In this document: piece after piece, positions 10,986 to 21,576 of the stretch
How the letters are laid out: every line of letters starts with the position of its first letter
Numbering within the stretch: position 1 is the stretch's first letter
Origin: Laguncularia racemosa
Lineage: Eukaryota; Streptophyta; Magnoliopsida; Myrtales; Combretaceae
DNA length: 64,000 bases
Reading direction: 5' to 3'
Assembly (NCBI GenBank): GCA_037954665.1
Contig: JBBMOL010000023.1
Span: forward strand, 3,844,001-3,908,000
Notes under the pieces: model-generated
What the model was told of the DNA's origin: nothing
The model's database searches: none
What the model saw: only the letters and a program-made list of their open reading frames with translations
Program-made: the position numbers and the translations under genes

Positions 10986-12720
10986 AAGCGGAGTATGACA
11001 GAGATCCGATAAAAAAGTTGAAAATGAAGAAAAAGTTAACTATAATGAATTTTTATACAGAGTATGTCGCAGCATCGGAGTTGATTCAACCGAAGTGGGG
11101 GTTGAGATAATTTATAGGCATGGGGGTAATATATGCTATGAGTTGATGGCAATCAAAGATGACGAAGATGCTAAAAATTTTATTGAAATAGCTGAATCAT
11201 ATAGAGATCATGACATACAATAATTATTCATAAAAATTTCTAACAATTCGGGGGGGAGGGGGGGCTCAATAAGGCAGACATTCGATGCAAGTAATTGGCT
11301 ACATTTGTCACATGACATTGGCAAAATGCAGTCAGAGCCGTTGACATTTCAACCCTCAATTCTAATCTCGATAGGAGTGAATGATGAGGATGAGATAGAT
11401 AGAGCAGTTACTCCAGTATTACAATGACCAAATATACGGGATCGGTGCATGGTTCATGTGGAAGCGGAGGCTGTAATTGACACTGATGGTGGAATGGGTG
11501 TTGAGTAGGAGAGTAGTGATAACAGAGAGAATTTCGATGAGGAAAATGAGGAGAGTGAGAACGAAGGAGATGGAGTATCGAAAGAAGAGTCTCTAACCGT
11601 ACATACCTACTTGAGACAACCAATACATCGAGCAGAGCATGTTGAACCACCAACCATGCTAGTTAGAGATCTTGTTTCGTATTATAATTATGGAGGTGAT
11701 AGTGGTTACATTTATTTCGAGCAGGAGCAAACCAATCTTTGTAGTGGTTTGAGCAGCAGTGACGACTTCTATCGAGGCATGAGATTCAAGATGAAAGCAG
11801 ATGTCATTCAAGCAGTAAAGTCTTACCATGTGAAGAATTATTGTAACTTTACTGTTGTAGAGTCCAGTTCATTGTTGTGGTTTGTTTATTGTTTGAAAAT
11901 GGACAATGGTTGTAAATGAAGGCTTCAGGCTTGAAAGAAGAAGTTGGAGGGCATGTTCGTGGTGACAAGATTTGAAGGTCCACACACATGCAATAACTCG
12001 TTGATTAGCTAAGATCACCAAAAACTGGATTGCAATCTCCTTGTCAGCTAATTTGTAAATCTTCTTAGGGAGAATCTTGGTATAAAGGTGGCTAAGTTGA
12101 CTTTTATTGTCGAACATGAATTTGGCTACATGATTAGCAAAAGACAGGTTTGAGAGGGAAAGAAATGGGCTATCGAGCTCGTGTATGGGAACTGGAAGAA
12201 GCCTTACGATGAATTGCTAAAACTTCTCAATGTGATAGAAAATATAAACCTCGGAACACAAATAGATTGGGGGTGGAGCAGATTGAGCACCGCTGATGTG
12301 TCCACCTTCAAATGGGTATTCTAGGCCTTTGGGTCGTGCATCGCGGCATGGAGATTCCTTAGACTTGTTGTTACCATTGATGCCACTTTTCTGTATGAGA
12401 AGCACACCCATAAGTTGTTAGTTTCTTGTGGTATTGATGGTAACAACTATATACTTTCACTAGCATTCGCGCTAGTTAATCAGGAGACAGTTGAGACATG
12501 GGGTTGGTTTTTGACGAAATCGAAGGAATATGTTGTTGACGACCGTAAAGGTCATGAAACTGTTTGATTAATATCGGATAGACATGCAGGCATCGGATCA
12601 GTAGTTTGAGAAGCAGCAAATGGATGGTGGCCTCCATTTGAGGTGTAGCGGTTCTGCCTTCGATACATTACGAGCAACTTCAAGTTTATGTGAAGACATG
12701 GCGGATGGAGATGATGCTTC
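10986..12720 (+). pseudogene. MuDR-family MULE transposase, truncated and broken
   Basis: Translation in shifting frames gives the usual order of a plant MULE transposase. The N-terminal domain is at about 11045-11220 (Y-N-E-F-L-Y-R-V-C-R-S-I-G-V-D, then Y-E-L-M-A-I). The MuDR DNA-binding domain is at about 11770-11990 (G-M-R-F-K-M-K-A-D-V-I-Q-A-V-K-S-Y-H, then C-N-F-T-V-V-E-S). The MULE catalytic domain is at about 12370-12600 (V-D-T-T-F-L-Y-E-K-H, then L-A-F-A-L-V-N and I-S-D-R-H-A-G-I). A piece of the next segment (W-P-P-F-E-V, then R-F-C-L-R-Y-I) ends near 12680. The C-terminal part with the SWIM/CCHC zinc finger is missing, and several frameshifts and stops interrupt the rest. Intact relatives cut and insert the element in the nucleus. 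Confidence 0.8.
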
Positions 12721-13009
12721 ATATTTTATAGATATACATGTAATTTTGTCATTTATTGAGAAGTTGTTTTAAATGTCAATTTATTTAGACATTTGTTAAA
12801 TGTTATGAAATATTCGAAGTTGTAAAATCATATATGTACACATTGCATGTGAAAACAGTAAAGGATAACAGTGTTGATGCACAAAATGCGTACTAATTTA
12901 TTACAAATTATAAAAATACATAAATTTAATCATTGCAGTGGACTATATACATATGTAAATACATCGCGAAAAATCATCGTTTCCTATCTCTATTCCCTCC
13001 TATCTCCTA
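12721..13009. other. MULE spacer between transposase and PMD gene
   Basis: This AT-rich non-coding sequence lies between the convergent ends of the transposase remnant (plus) and the PMD gene (minus). No domain, tandem repeat or clear terminator was recognised. Confidence 0.45.
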
Positions 13010-14872
13010 CCCCTAATCAAATGCCTAGCTAGTCGGGTGAAGGCGTTGGTTGGCCTTGCATGCGGAGCTGGAGGAGATTCAGACTCCTAGGTTGGATGCT
13101 AGTGGGGAGTACTATCGATTGCTTGTGGAGGCACGAGACTCCACTCTGTTGGCTGATTGGATGATTCACCTTAGTACATAGGTTGCTTTCTAGGGCATTG
13201 ATTTTGTGGAGCTAGCGGTGTTAGGACAGGACCATTGATAGAATGCCGATGCGGTGTCTCGTATTGGCTAACCATTGGCCCTAAGCTAGCATGCTCCGCA
13301 TCGGAATCAATATGCATTTGTTCATCATGCTTGGGATTTTCCTATGGCTCACCTTGGTTTTAGGGTCGTCGTCGCCCTCTCGCTCATCACCGCGCTAGAA
13401 CCAGTTCTGCTTCCTCTTAGGTTTTCTGTTGTTGCGGTCCCCTCCCCCCCTCTCAATTGTTAAGCATGAACTAAAGACCCTGAGCAGCTATTCTCACGGC
13501 TGTGTTTATATCCGACGATGAGTAGATTTGTCGTAAGGTGTCACCTAACAAGTATAAACAAAATGTAAATTAAAGTTAACATGATCATGTGATTATTTAG
13601 ACATTAGTAAGTGTTTATGTAAATCGTTCATATAAAAAATCTAAGAATAACCATCATGTGTCTAATGTATCACCTACTGATCGATCCATACCCTTGCAGG
13701 TAACTGTCATGCACACCATGAGGGCCTTCCATAAGAACAACTCGATCGACCCGCTGTTCCCACATGTTCAAATACATTACATGCAGGTTGATCCAATCAA
13801 CATCAATTCAGCTTCGTGGGTCGATTTCATGGAGCTTTAGCTACGAGATATATTGAAACCTACAGAATTGCCTCGCCACTCGACCTAGGAAATATCACTC
13901 AATAATGTGGAAACAAATAAGTGGCACCCAAGTTGTCTAAATGTGCATGCCAGCTTTGTAGAAATACGGCAAGAGATTAATTAAATTCTTATCATACGAC
14001 TCCCATTCAACTTGAAAATAAAAAATTTTATTGACTTCAAATGATAAATATGATTAATTACATGGAAAAAAAAATTTGATTACCGAGGTACCTGTGACAT
14101 ATTTTGCCTATCCAACACATCCTGATATGTGTCGACTAAGTGGGTGTGGTGAAACTGTGTGTCCCTCCACGTGCTCCAGCGTGTCGCTAGTGGACATCCA
14201 GCTAGTATAGATAGTTCGTGTCGACTAATGCGTGTGATGTAGGAAATCTGACCAGGCCCACACCTGTAGCAATATGGTAGCCTCTCCAATCTCGTGTGCT
14301 GATGGTGATGATGCAACACATAGTTGGTGATACAACCACACTAAACATGCAGACCCCCAGCTGTATGTCCTAGTGATGTCGCAATGTTTCAATAAAGGTA
14401 ACCACATCGCGTGGATAAGGGTGCTGGATTTATTGGCAAAGATAAATCCCCCTAAGAGCTGCAGTATGTATGTACGGGTAGCTCGATGTGTTTGCTCCAC
14501 ATTGGTATCCAGTGGGATCGGCCAGAACATATCATGGAGCCATATCATACTAATGCGGCCCCTCTTATCACTAGATCCCAATCTCGTCCTTAGCAGTTCT
14601 TCACATATTGCTCCCCAATCCAGGCATATACTCCCCGTAACCGCCTGTCCATCCACAGAGAGTCCCAATTGGATCTCCACATTCTGTAGCGTGATTGTAA
14701 ACTCCCCTGTTAGCATGTGGAATGTGTGCGTCTCTAGATGCCATCGCTCCACCAATGCTGCAATCATGTCCCAATCAAGGGGTATGTACGGTAGACGACT
14801 CACACTTTGAAGCCAGCCAGTTGCAAGTATGGCTCCATTTGGGTATCGAAAAGGATGGTACGCTTGTCGCAA
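13010..14872 (-). pseudogene. Plant mobile domain (PMD, MAIN-like) gene carried by the MULE
   Basis: The frame at 14225-14872 (215 residues) is a clear plant mobile domain of the type named aminotransferase-like or serine/threonine phosphatase 7 long form homologue: L-I-x-A-L-V-E-R-W-like and E-T-H-T-F-H near the start, G-E-F-T-I-T-L-Q-N-V-E-I-Q-L-G-L-S-V-D-G at 54-73, then L-L-G-G-F-I-F-A-N-K-S and L-L-Q-V-W-A-W-S. The C-terminal domain part continues in another frame (P-L-A-T-R-W-S...Y-Q-D-V-L-D-R) to 14080, so one shift is needed near 14235. A later piece at about 13660-13830 includes H-V-M-Y-L-N-M-W-E-Q-R-V-D-R-V-V. A basic, proline-rich tail lies at 13010-13440. PMD proteins occur as host genes involved in silencing and meristem maintenance and, as here, inside MULEs and retroelements. 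This copy has stops and at least one frameshift. Confidence 0.75.
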
Positions 14873-15079
14873 CAGAGTGACAACTCATGTCGTTAAACAA
14901 CAAGGGTTGCTTGATCTTATGCCAACAACATGTGAAATGTTTTCCTATTTTTAATGTAACATAAACTACTAGATAAGTGAAACGTAGATTACCTCTTCAT
15001 CCCAAACGGCCTGTGATTGATGACTTGCCTACTAAGTTAAGATTGAAGGATTGAAAGGTTCAGGCTTTATCTATTATGC

Positions 15080-16215
15080 AAAACCATACAAATATTTTTA
15101 CTTTGCGACAAATACAAAATTTTTCACTAATTAATTTTATAACAATTAATTAATGACATATTAACGATTAATCACCTTTAATTAATAGATAATTAACAAC
15201 TACTTACTTTAATGTCTAATTCTATAAAACCATACAAATATTTTACATTTGCAATGAATACAAAAATTTTCACTAATTAATTTTATAGCAATTAATTAAC
15301 AATGTATTAACCACTAATCTCATTTGATTACTGAATAATTAATAACTAATTAATTTTATAACTCATTCTACAAAACCATACAAATATTTTCACTTTACAA
15401 CAAATACAAAATTTTTCACTAATTAATTTTATAACAATTAATTAATGACTAATCACATTTAATTAATAGATAATTAATAACTACGTACTTTTATGCCTGA
15501 TTCTACAAAAGCATACAAATATTTTACATTTACAACAAATACAAAATTTTTCACTAATTGATTTTATAGCAATTAATTAACAATGTATTAAGTATTAACC
15601 ACTAATCCCATTTGATTAACGAATAATTAATAACTAATTAATTTTATAACTCATTTTACAAAACCATATAAAAATTTTCACTTTGCAACAAATACAAATG
15701 TTTTCACTAATTAATTTTATAACAATTAATTAACGACATATTAACGATTAATCACCTTTAATTAATTGATAATTAACAACTACTTACTTTTATGCCAAAT
15801 TCCACAAAACCATACAAATATTTTTCATTTGTAATGAATATAAAATTTTTGACTAATTAATTTTACACCAATTAATTAATGACTAATCATTTTAATTAAC
15901 AGATAATTAATAACTATCCACTTTTATGACTAATTCTACAAAACCATATAAATAATTTTTATCTGCAATGAATACTAAATTTTTCACTAATTAATTTTAT
16001 AACAACTAATTAATGATATGTCAACGACTAATTACCTTTAATTAATGGATAATTAAGAACTATTTAAGACTAATTTTACAAAACTACACAAATATTTTTC
16101 ATTTGCAATGAATACAAAATTTTTTGCTAATTAATTTTATACCAATTAATTAACGACTAATAATTGTTAATTAATAGTTAATTAACAAAACTTAATTTAA
16201 TGGCTACATTTATAA
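15080..16215. repeat. Tandem array, about 8 units of 134-153 bp, inside the MULE
   Basis: Each unit begins near a CAAAACCATACAAATATTT block and runs through TTTTTCACTAATTAATTTTATA, ATTAATTAA and GATAATTAA. Unit starts fall at about 15080, 15226, 15372, 15507, 15660, 15806, 15940, 16080 and 16215, giving spacings of 146, 146, 135, 153, 146, 134, 140 and 135. The units are very AT-rich and diverged from one another. The array lies between the PMD gene start and the right terminal repeat, a subterminal position. Confidence 0.9.
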
Positions 16216-16679
16216 AAATATATGATAATAACATATGTACATAATTCATTTACTAATGTTAAATAATTATATGTTAACAATATTTAATTACTAATTAATA
16301 ATAACTACTATTTTAATAAAATTTATGCAGTTTATACATTTATATTTTTTTTGTATTTATCTAAAGTAGTATAACAACAAAAATAATTTTTTTGTTAAGA
16401 AAACATACCGAGATCTTGATGAAGATATTTCCACACACGTTGAAATAGAGTAAAATCTGCGTAAAATACAAATTATGGAAATAAAAATTTTCAAACAATG
16501 ATAGAGAGTGAGGTTTATAGAGAAAATTGAAGCATAGAAATGTGAAAATGTGAACTGAGGATTCGTATTTATATTAGAAACTATCGGTGTAATTCTTTTT
16601 TGTTTATTACTGTATAAATTTACCGTATCACTTTTATAGGTTTGCAGGATAAGATTCGATAAGATTGTAGGGAAAAAAA

Positions 16680-16845
16680 AAATTGATGTTGTATTGAAGG
16701 TGCAGATGAGGTTTACTCCTTCAATATAAAATTTTTCAATATCATTAAAAACGCATATGTGATTCACGACTTCGCAATCTATTTTAATAATAATTTTTGT
16801 AAATACAATATTTATGTAATTTTTTAATATTTAAATATGTAATCC
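16680..16845 (-). repeat. MULE right terminal inverted repeat
   Basis: Read on the minus strand it aligns with 9804-9966: tip blocks RGATTACATATTTAAATATTA, then ACAAAAATTATTATTAAAATAG, TTGCGAAGTCGTGAATCAC, TTGAAGG and GCACCTTCAATACAACATC. Identity is moderate, roughly three quarters in the tip half. The target duplication copy follows at 16846-16854. Confidence 0.8.
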
Positions 16846-16910
16846 TGAAAAACTGCCTTGCCCCCTCCTCCTCTCGCTTCTTAGCATGGATCCTTTAGAT
16901 TCTCTTCGAA

Positions 16911-17990
16911 GATGTAGGTAGCATTTGGTTTGAAGTACTGGATAGTACAAAACAAGGAGAATAGGACAAAAATGATTTTTGTATCACGTTTGGATACTTG
17001 AGTATTGGATAATGATTTTTGTACTGTCCATTGTTTGGAATTATAAAGTACTGAACCGAACATTGTAATATTAACAATTATACCCTTTATATAATAAGAA
17101 GGTTTTTAATTACATTATTTTTGGCTATTTGTTTATGTAATTAAACGAATTATGTATGGGTTAATAAATGTAAATTCATTGATTTAAAAAATTAATAATT
17201 CATATTATAAATTACAATAATCTGTGTTATATTTAAAAATTTATAAATATTATATTAATAATATGTAATAATGATAGTAAAAATTTAATAATTATATTTA
17301 ATAACTACTATTTTTTAATAAATTGATATATATTAAAGGATAATATTTTCATAAATAATAAAATTTTTAATATTAATTAAATTAAATAAATATCCTCAAT
17401 ATAACAATTGTTGTTGATATAAGAAGTGGATGATACAGTGACCCAAAACAGTAGACATGGCTATACGCCAGCGACCACAGTGACGCGCTAGCTACCACAG
17501 TGACAGACACGGCGAGAAAAAAGGGACGACATTAAAGGGTGAAATGACTGTGACGACAATGACATGGCGTGAAGATATGTTGGCTAGACCAAAGATGAAA
17601 CAACAACCATGATAGGAAAAGAGAGAAACCGACAATAATGCACTTGACGAAGATGACAGCAACTCGGTGATGATGGTAGCCGTTGCAGTGGACCGGATGG
17701 ACGCTGATTCGAGAGAAAGCTAGCAGAGGGGGGTGGCGGCACAAGTGAATTGGTTTTCACTCTAGGGTTCTAGTATCATATAGTATAAGGGTATTTTTGC
17801 CATTTCTAAAATTCAATTTTTTTGTACTGTCCTCATCAGTTTTGTCCCGTATGTTTTGGGGTATAATTTTTTTCTCTTATCCAATACTTCACATGTGATT
17901 TAGTCTAGTACTTTTGCAATTTTGCATAATTTTTTTTTTCTTGTTCAGTACCATACAACATGAACAAGCAAACGCTATCTTATGATATTC
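16911..17990. mobile_element. Possible non-autonomous DNA transposon (PIF/Harbinger-type look)
   Basis: The left end GGTAGCATTTGGTTTGAAGTACTG (from about 16916) resembles the reverse complement of the right end, GATAGCGTTTGCTTGTT...GGTACTGAAC (about 17940-17985). Near both ends lie TACTGTCC/GGAYAGTAC and ATACCCTT blocks. The centre (17400-17760) is much richer in GC than the flanks. No transposase is visible. The TIR match is short, the target duplication is unclear (GTA against TTA), and the call is tentative. Confidence 0.4.
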
Positions 17991-19687
17991 ATTATCAACT
18001 TGTCAGGCCAACAACAAGCGAAAGCATTTATTGCTTTATTTAATGTTTAATGTTCTTTATTCATTTCTTTATTACGATTACTGGAAGCATGGTTGTGATT
18101 GGTTGGTCCGCCATTAGCCCCCCCGTATTCAATTTCGCATATTTTGAAGGATAGTTTTTTTTTTTTTTTTTTTGGGGGGGTGGGGGGGGGGAACTATATC
18201 TAAAAACGATACATCAGCGTCAATGTTTTCGCAATTTAAGATCTGAACATTTGAGTTGAAGTCGAACTTTTCCTTGTCGCCGTCAATGTGTCACCCATCT
18301 TCATTCATTAATTAATCCGCGTTAGTTGAGTATGCATTAATTACCCGTAATAGGTCAACGTATAGCTTTTCACATAATGAAAGCAAGAAAAAAGCCATAC
18401 TCAACCAGGGGTTACTCATGGAAATGACCGAGGTATTAACAGTGACAATGAGAAGTACAATTACGTGTCGCATTTAGCAACTTAAAAGCTTAGATCATTA
18501 ATCGTAAAAAAAAAAAAAATCAAAATTTAGGTATTAAATTCGATGTTAGCTTCCTTTTTCTTTTTGTTCCTTAAATGATGTCTTTGTTAATATACCCTCT
18601 AATCACATCCATTCATGAGTATGAAACAAAAAATGGGACATACATGCAAGATTTCTTATAATCCCAAAATTGTGCATGTAATTAGAGGAAATATGGACAA
18701 AAAGGCCGCTGAGGGATTGGAAAATTTGTTCTAATTTCAAACAGTTTAAATTTGGTAAAAGTTGCTGTCATTTGTATGCCACTCGTTTTTGTGTTTCTAA
18801 GTAACTAAACTTGAGATTTATCAGCTCGTATCATAGACTTGCTTTTCAACGACATGGAGGGTTCAATAAAGACAGGAAGAAAAGAAACCATATAACATGC
18901 TTTGAACATTTAAAAAATGTTGGTGTTTTTGTGTATTCAGACGATTAGAAAACATCATAAGCACACCTTGTCTTACCGTTGAACAGTGACTAGGATGATC
19001 TCTTTCGAACTATTTGCATCTTAAAACATACGGATAAAAAAAAATACAATAAAATTCCTTATACTTTGGTTGCTTTTATGTTTCTATGCTTAAAACGTTT
19101 TTATTTTATATTCGAAGAGTTGAATTTTTTTAAATAGAAGGAATTAATGATCTCATTAACTTGATTTGTTTTCCATTAAAAATTGATAATGTGCATTCAA
19201 ATAATAAAGCAACATGTGTTAAGCTTCTTTCTCATTCATGTGTTTTTGAAATGGTCGAAGATGTAGGGAAAAAAAAAAAAAAGGTAGGATGGATTGCATG
19301 TAAAAATATGTGCACTTTTTATTGCTTTTGGCAAATAGGAAAATGTGGCCAATTGTGCGGTCCTGTTTATTTATTTATTATATTGAAATAAAATCGCTCC
19401 ATTAATAATCAATAAAACGATTTCCTCTTACATTGCAGCTTGTATCTTCTAAATTATAACAAACACAAAAAGACTAAGAAAATATTTTCCATCAAACTAG
19501 TATTGTTTTTCCATCAAACTAGCATTGGCTTTAGATGATTTTTTTTTTAATTTTTTAATTGCAATGATCTTATTCTTATAGTTTTTCACAAAGCTCAAGC
19601 ACAATAGACTTACTTCTTTCCTGTCATACATATTTATTCCATTACTACTTGAATTCATGAAGAGCAAAAGCAGAGACATGGGAAGAA
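17991..19687. other. Non-coding stretch downstream of UGT copy 2
   Basis: No gene or known repeat is recognised. A run of about 20 T followed by about 17 G with one T lies near 18150-18191. A poly-A run lies at 18507-18519 and another at 19268-19282. The region immediately after the UGT stop codon (below 19688) would hold its 3' UTR; the minus strand has AATAAA-like signals near 19630 and 19400, but none stands out. Confidence 0.5.
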
Positions 19688-21096
19688 CTATCTAGTAATG
19701 TAAGCAATAAAAGAATCCAACTCCATCCTAGAACTTCCACCTTCATCAATTGATTTCCTGGTTGCACTTCCTAAGAGCTCAGCGCATTTCCTAATTTCCT
19801 TGCCTTCATCAGAAGCCATCAATTTCTTGATAGCATCTTTTATGGCAGATGATGTTACTAGTTTCTCTCTTTGTGACCAATCCTTGACAACTAGAGCGAC
19901 TTTCAGCAGCCTGATCTGAGTGCATTGGCCAAGCTGCAATAGGAACTCCCATGGCAATGCTTTCCAAGCATGAATTCCAACCGCAGTGACTCAAAAACCC
20001 TCCCGTGGAAGAATGCCGCAAGATGTCCACCTGAGGAGTCCATTGACTCACCACCATTCCCTTTCCTTCTATTCTCTTTTGATACCCCTTTGGTAACGAG
20101 TCTTTTCTCTCAAATTCTTCTTTAGAAGCATCGCCTCTATCCGCCTCTGAAGACCCAAATGAATTTTGTTTCACTTTCTTCCAGTGCTACGGCAAGCTCC
20201 CTGATCTGTTCACTCGGCAACATAGATGTTGTCCCGAAAGAGATGTAAAGGACTGATTTAGGTTCTTGTTTGTCCAACCACTCCAGGCACTTGTTACGAC
20301 TCTTCGACTTTCCAGTCTCACAGTTTCCTAGTGGGATTAAAGGGCCAATTGCCCACTGCTTTTTTCCAGGGAGAAACTCCTTTCTTAGAAGATCAATGTA
20401 ATCACCTTCAATTGAGCGGCATGTGTTATTAAGATCACCGTCCTTTAACACCACAAACCGAACCTGGTGGAATATAAAATTTAGAAACTCTTGCGTGAAG
20501 CATCCTTCCAGTGCTGCACCTCTGGCCAATCTATGTTGCTTACTCCAAGGCTTTTCCAAACCTTGGCATTGGAAGGATAACAAACCAAAGGCAGAGTTGG
20601 TTTGGAAAGCGTAAGTTTTGGCATGAGGAAGCGATGAAGCATCTTGAACAACTGATGCCATTAGAGGATCATGGATGATCACGACTCTTTTGGCAGTTGT
20701 TGAGAGTTCTCGCATGAGCAAAGCTACAGGTTCTCGAAGATCTAGGCAGGCTTCGAAGTATGGCTGAAGATGTGCGGGAAATTTCAAAGGTGCATAAGGA
20801 TCAGGAGGTGGAATAGAGAAAGGAGGGTCAGGGAAGCCATGAAACTGGATAGAGGTGGTTTTTGAAGCATTTATCTGGTGTGCTCGGAACCTGGCTTGGT
20901 GAATGCAAGTAGAAGTGCTGACATAATGGACATCAATGTTGTTATAGGATGATAAGTGGTATGAAAGTTGAAGGAGTGGATGGAGATGGCCATGTAATGG
21001 AAAAGGCACCATGATGACTATGACATCTTGAGATTGCATCACTTGCTTCTTACTGTTGCTTGGATTATCATGCTCTTGGTGCTCAGGAATTGCCAT
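19688..21096 (-). pseudogene. UDP-glycosyltransferase (zeatin O-glucosyltransferase / UGT93-like), copy 2, frameshifted
   Basis: This is a single-exon family-1 UGT. Residues 1-319 are open (20137-21096) and hold the N-terminal acceptor domain: V-P-F-P-L-H-G-H-L-H-P with the likely catalytic His37, and I-H-D-P-L-M-A-S for its aspartate partner. The linker and C-terminal domain begin at W-L-D-K-Q-E-P-K-S-V-L-Y-I-S-F-G-T-T. A 2-base deletion after F-I-W-V-F-R shifts the frame. The next frame carries a complete 44-residue PSPG box (19911-20042) from W-T-P-Q to HCGWNS, E and DQ. Directly after DQ about 26 bases are missing compared with copy 1, and the last part (to I-T-R and stop at 19688) is in a third frame. 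Relatives O-glucosylate cytokinins or other small molecules in the cytosol. As written the product stops before the UDP-sugar site. Confidence 0.85.
19911..20042 (-). other. PSPG box of UGT copy 2
   Basis: The 44-residue plant secondary product glycosyltransferase box is complete, with W1, Q4, H19, C20, G21, W22, N23, S24, E27, D43 and Q44 all present. This segment binds the UDP-sugar, and a final Gln is usual for glucosyl donors. It is preserved although the frame is broken on both sides, which suggests the damage is recent. Confidence 0.85.
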
Positions 21097-21181
21097 TTGA
21101 TGATGAGCTGACCTTGTATTCTTCCTGATGATTTGAAGACTTAGTTATAAAGGGTCTTCCTCTGTGCTTTTGTGACGGCCA
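21097..21181 (-). promoter_or_regulatory. Remaining core promoter / 5' UTR of UGT copy 2
   Basis: Only 85 bp remain between the UGT start codon (21094-21096) and the copia LTR. On the minus strand a TATA-like CTTTATAACT lies at about 21143-21152, some 50 bp upstream of the ATG. Everything further upstream now starts at 27571, beyond the inserted element, beginning again with the target duplication GGCCA. Confidence 0.5.
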
Positions 21182-21564
21182 TGTTGGAATAGTGGAAGTA
21201 TGGTGGTCCTATTTTTAGGAACCACAAACCACAACTTCATCAACTACAACTCCCATGTTCCCACTAACCACTTAATCCTAATCAACTACATTACCCACTA
21301 ACCCATTAACCCATTAGCATGATTTTAGGAAACTTTGATGGAAAGTTTCTCTATAAATAGTTAATGGATTCAAGGTCCCAGGGCACAAAAATTCTATTAA
21401 AAACACATTACCATCTTGTGAGAAATTTTTTGAGTGCTCTGAAGATCTTGAAGGTTCCGGGGCTTGACGTTTTGTTCCTCTCCGGATTAAGCAATGGCAA
21501 GAGGTTAGTGATTTTCCTAATTCCGCTGCATTTTATGTGTTTGTATTTAGTTACGGCTTTCATT
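21182..21564 (+). repeat. copia-2 5' LTR
   Basis: It starts TGTTGGAATAG and ends ...CTTTCATT directly before the PBS. A TATA box, TATAAATAG, lies at 21352-21360, so the R region probably begins near 21385. Differences from the 3' LTR are at AATCAACTAC, TTTCTCTA, TAGTTAATG, GGTCCCAG and AGGGCAC. The last two bases (TT rather than the usual CA end) belong to the LTR because both copies share them and the target duplication follows directly. Confidence 0.95.
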
Positions 21565-21576
21565 TGGTATCAGAGC
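21565..21576 (+). other. copia-2 primer-binding site
   Basis: TGGTATCAGAGC is the exact 12-base complement of the initiator methionine tRNA 3' end, the primer used by most plant copia elements. It follows the 5' LTR without a gap. Confidence 0.95.

Larger units (their letters stand above)
9795..16854. mobile_element. Mutator-like element (MULE) with 9-bp target duplication
   Basis: A DNA transposon of about 7.04 kb occupies 9804-16845. The same nine bases, TGAAAAACT, stand at 9795-9803 and 16846-16854, the target duplication length of Mutator elements. The ends are long inverted repeats (about 160 bp). Inside are a broken MuDR-type transposase (plus strand), a plant-mobile-domain gene (minus strand) and a tandem array of about 140-bp units. 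The first base or two at each end do not pair perfectly, so the border may be off by one base. All coding parts carry stops or frameshifts, so this copy cannot move by its own proteins. Confidence 0.85.

Noticed and set aside
14373..14810. 145-residue plus-strand open frame
   Set aside because: It is antisense to the plant mobile domain frame, which matches a known family; the plus-strand frame has no family features.
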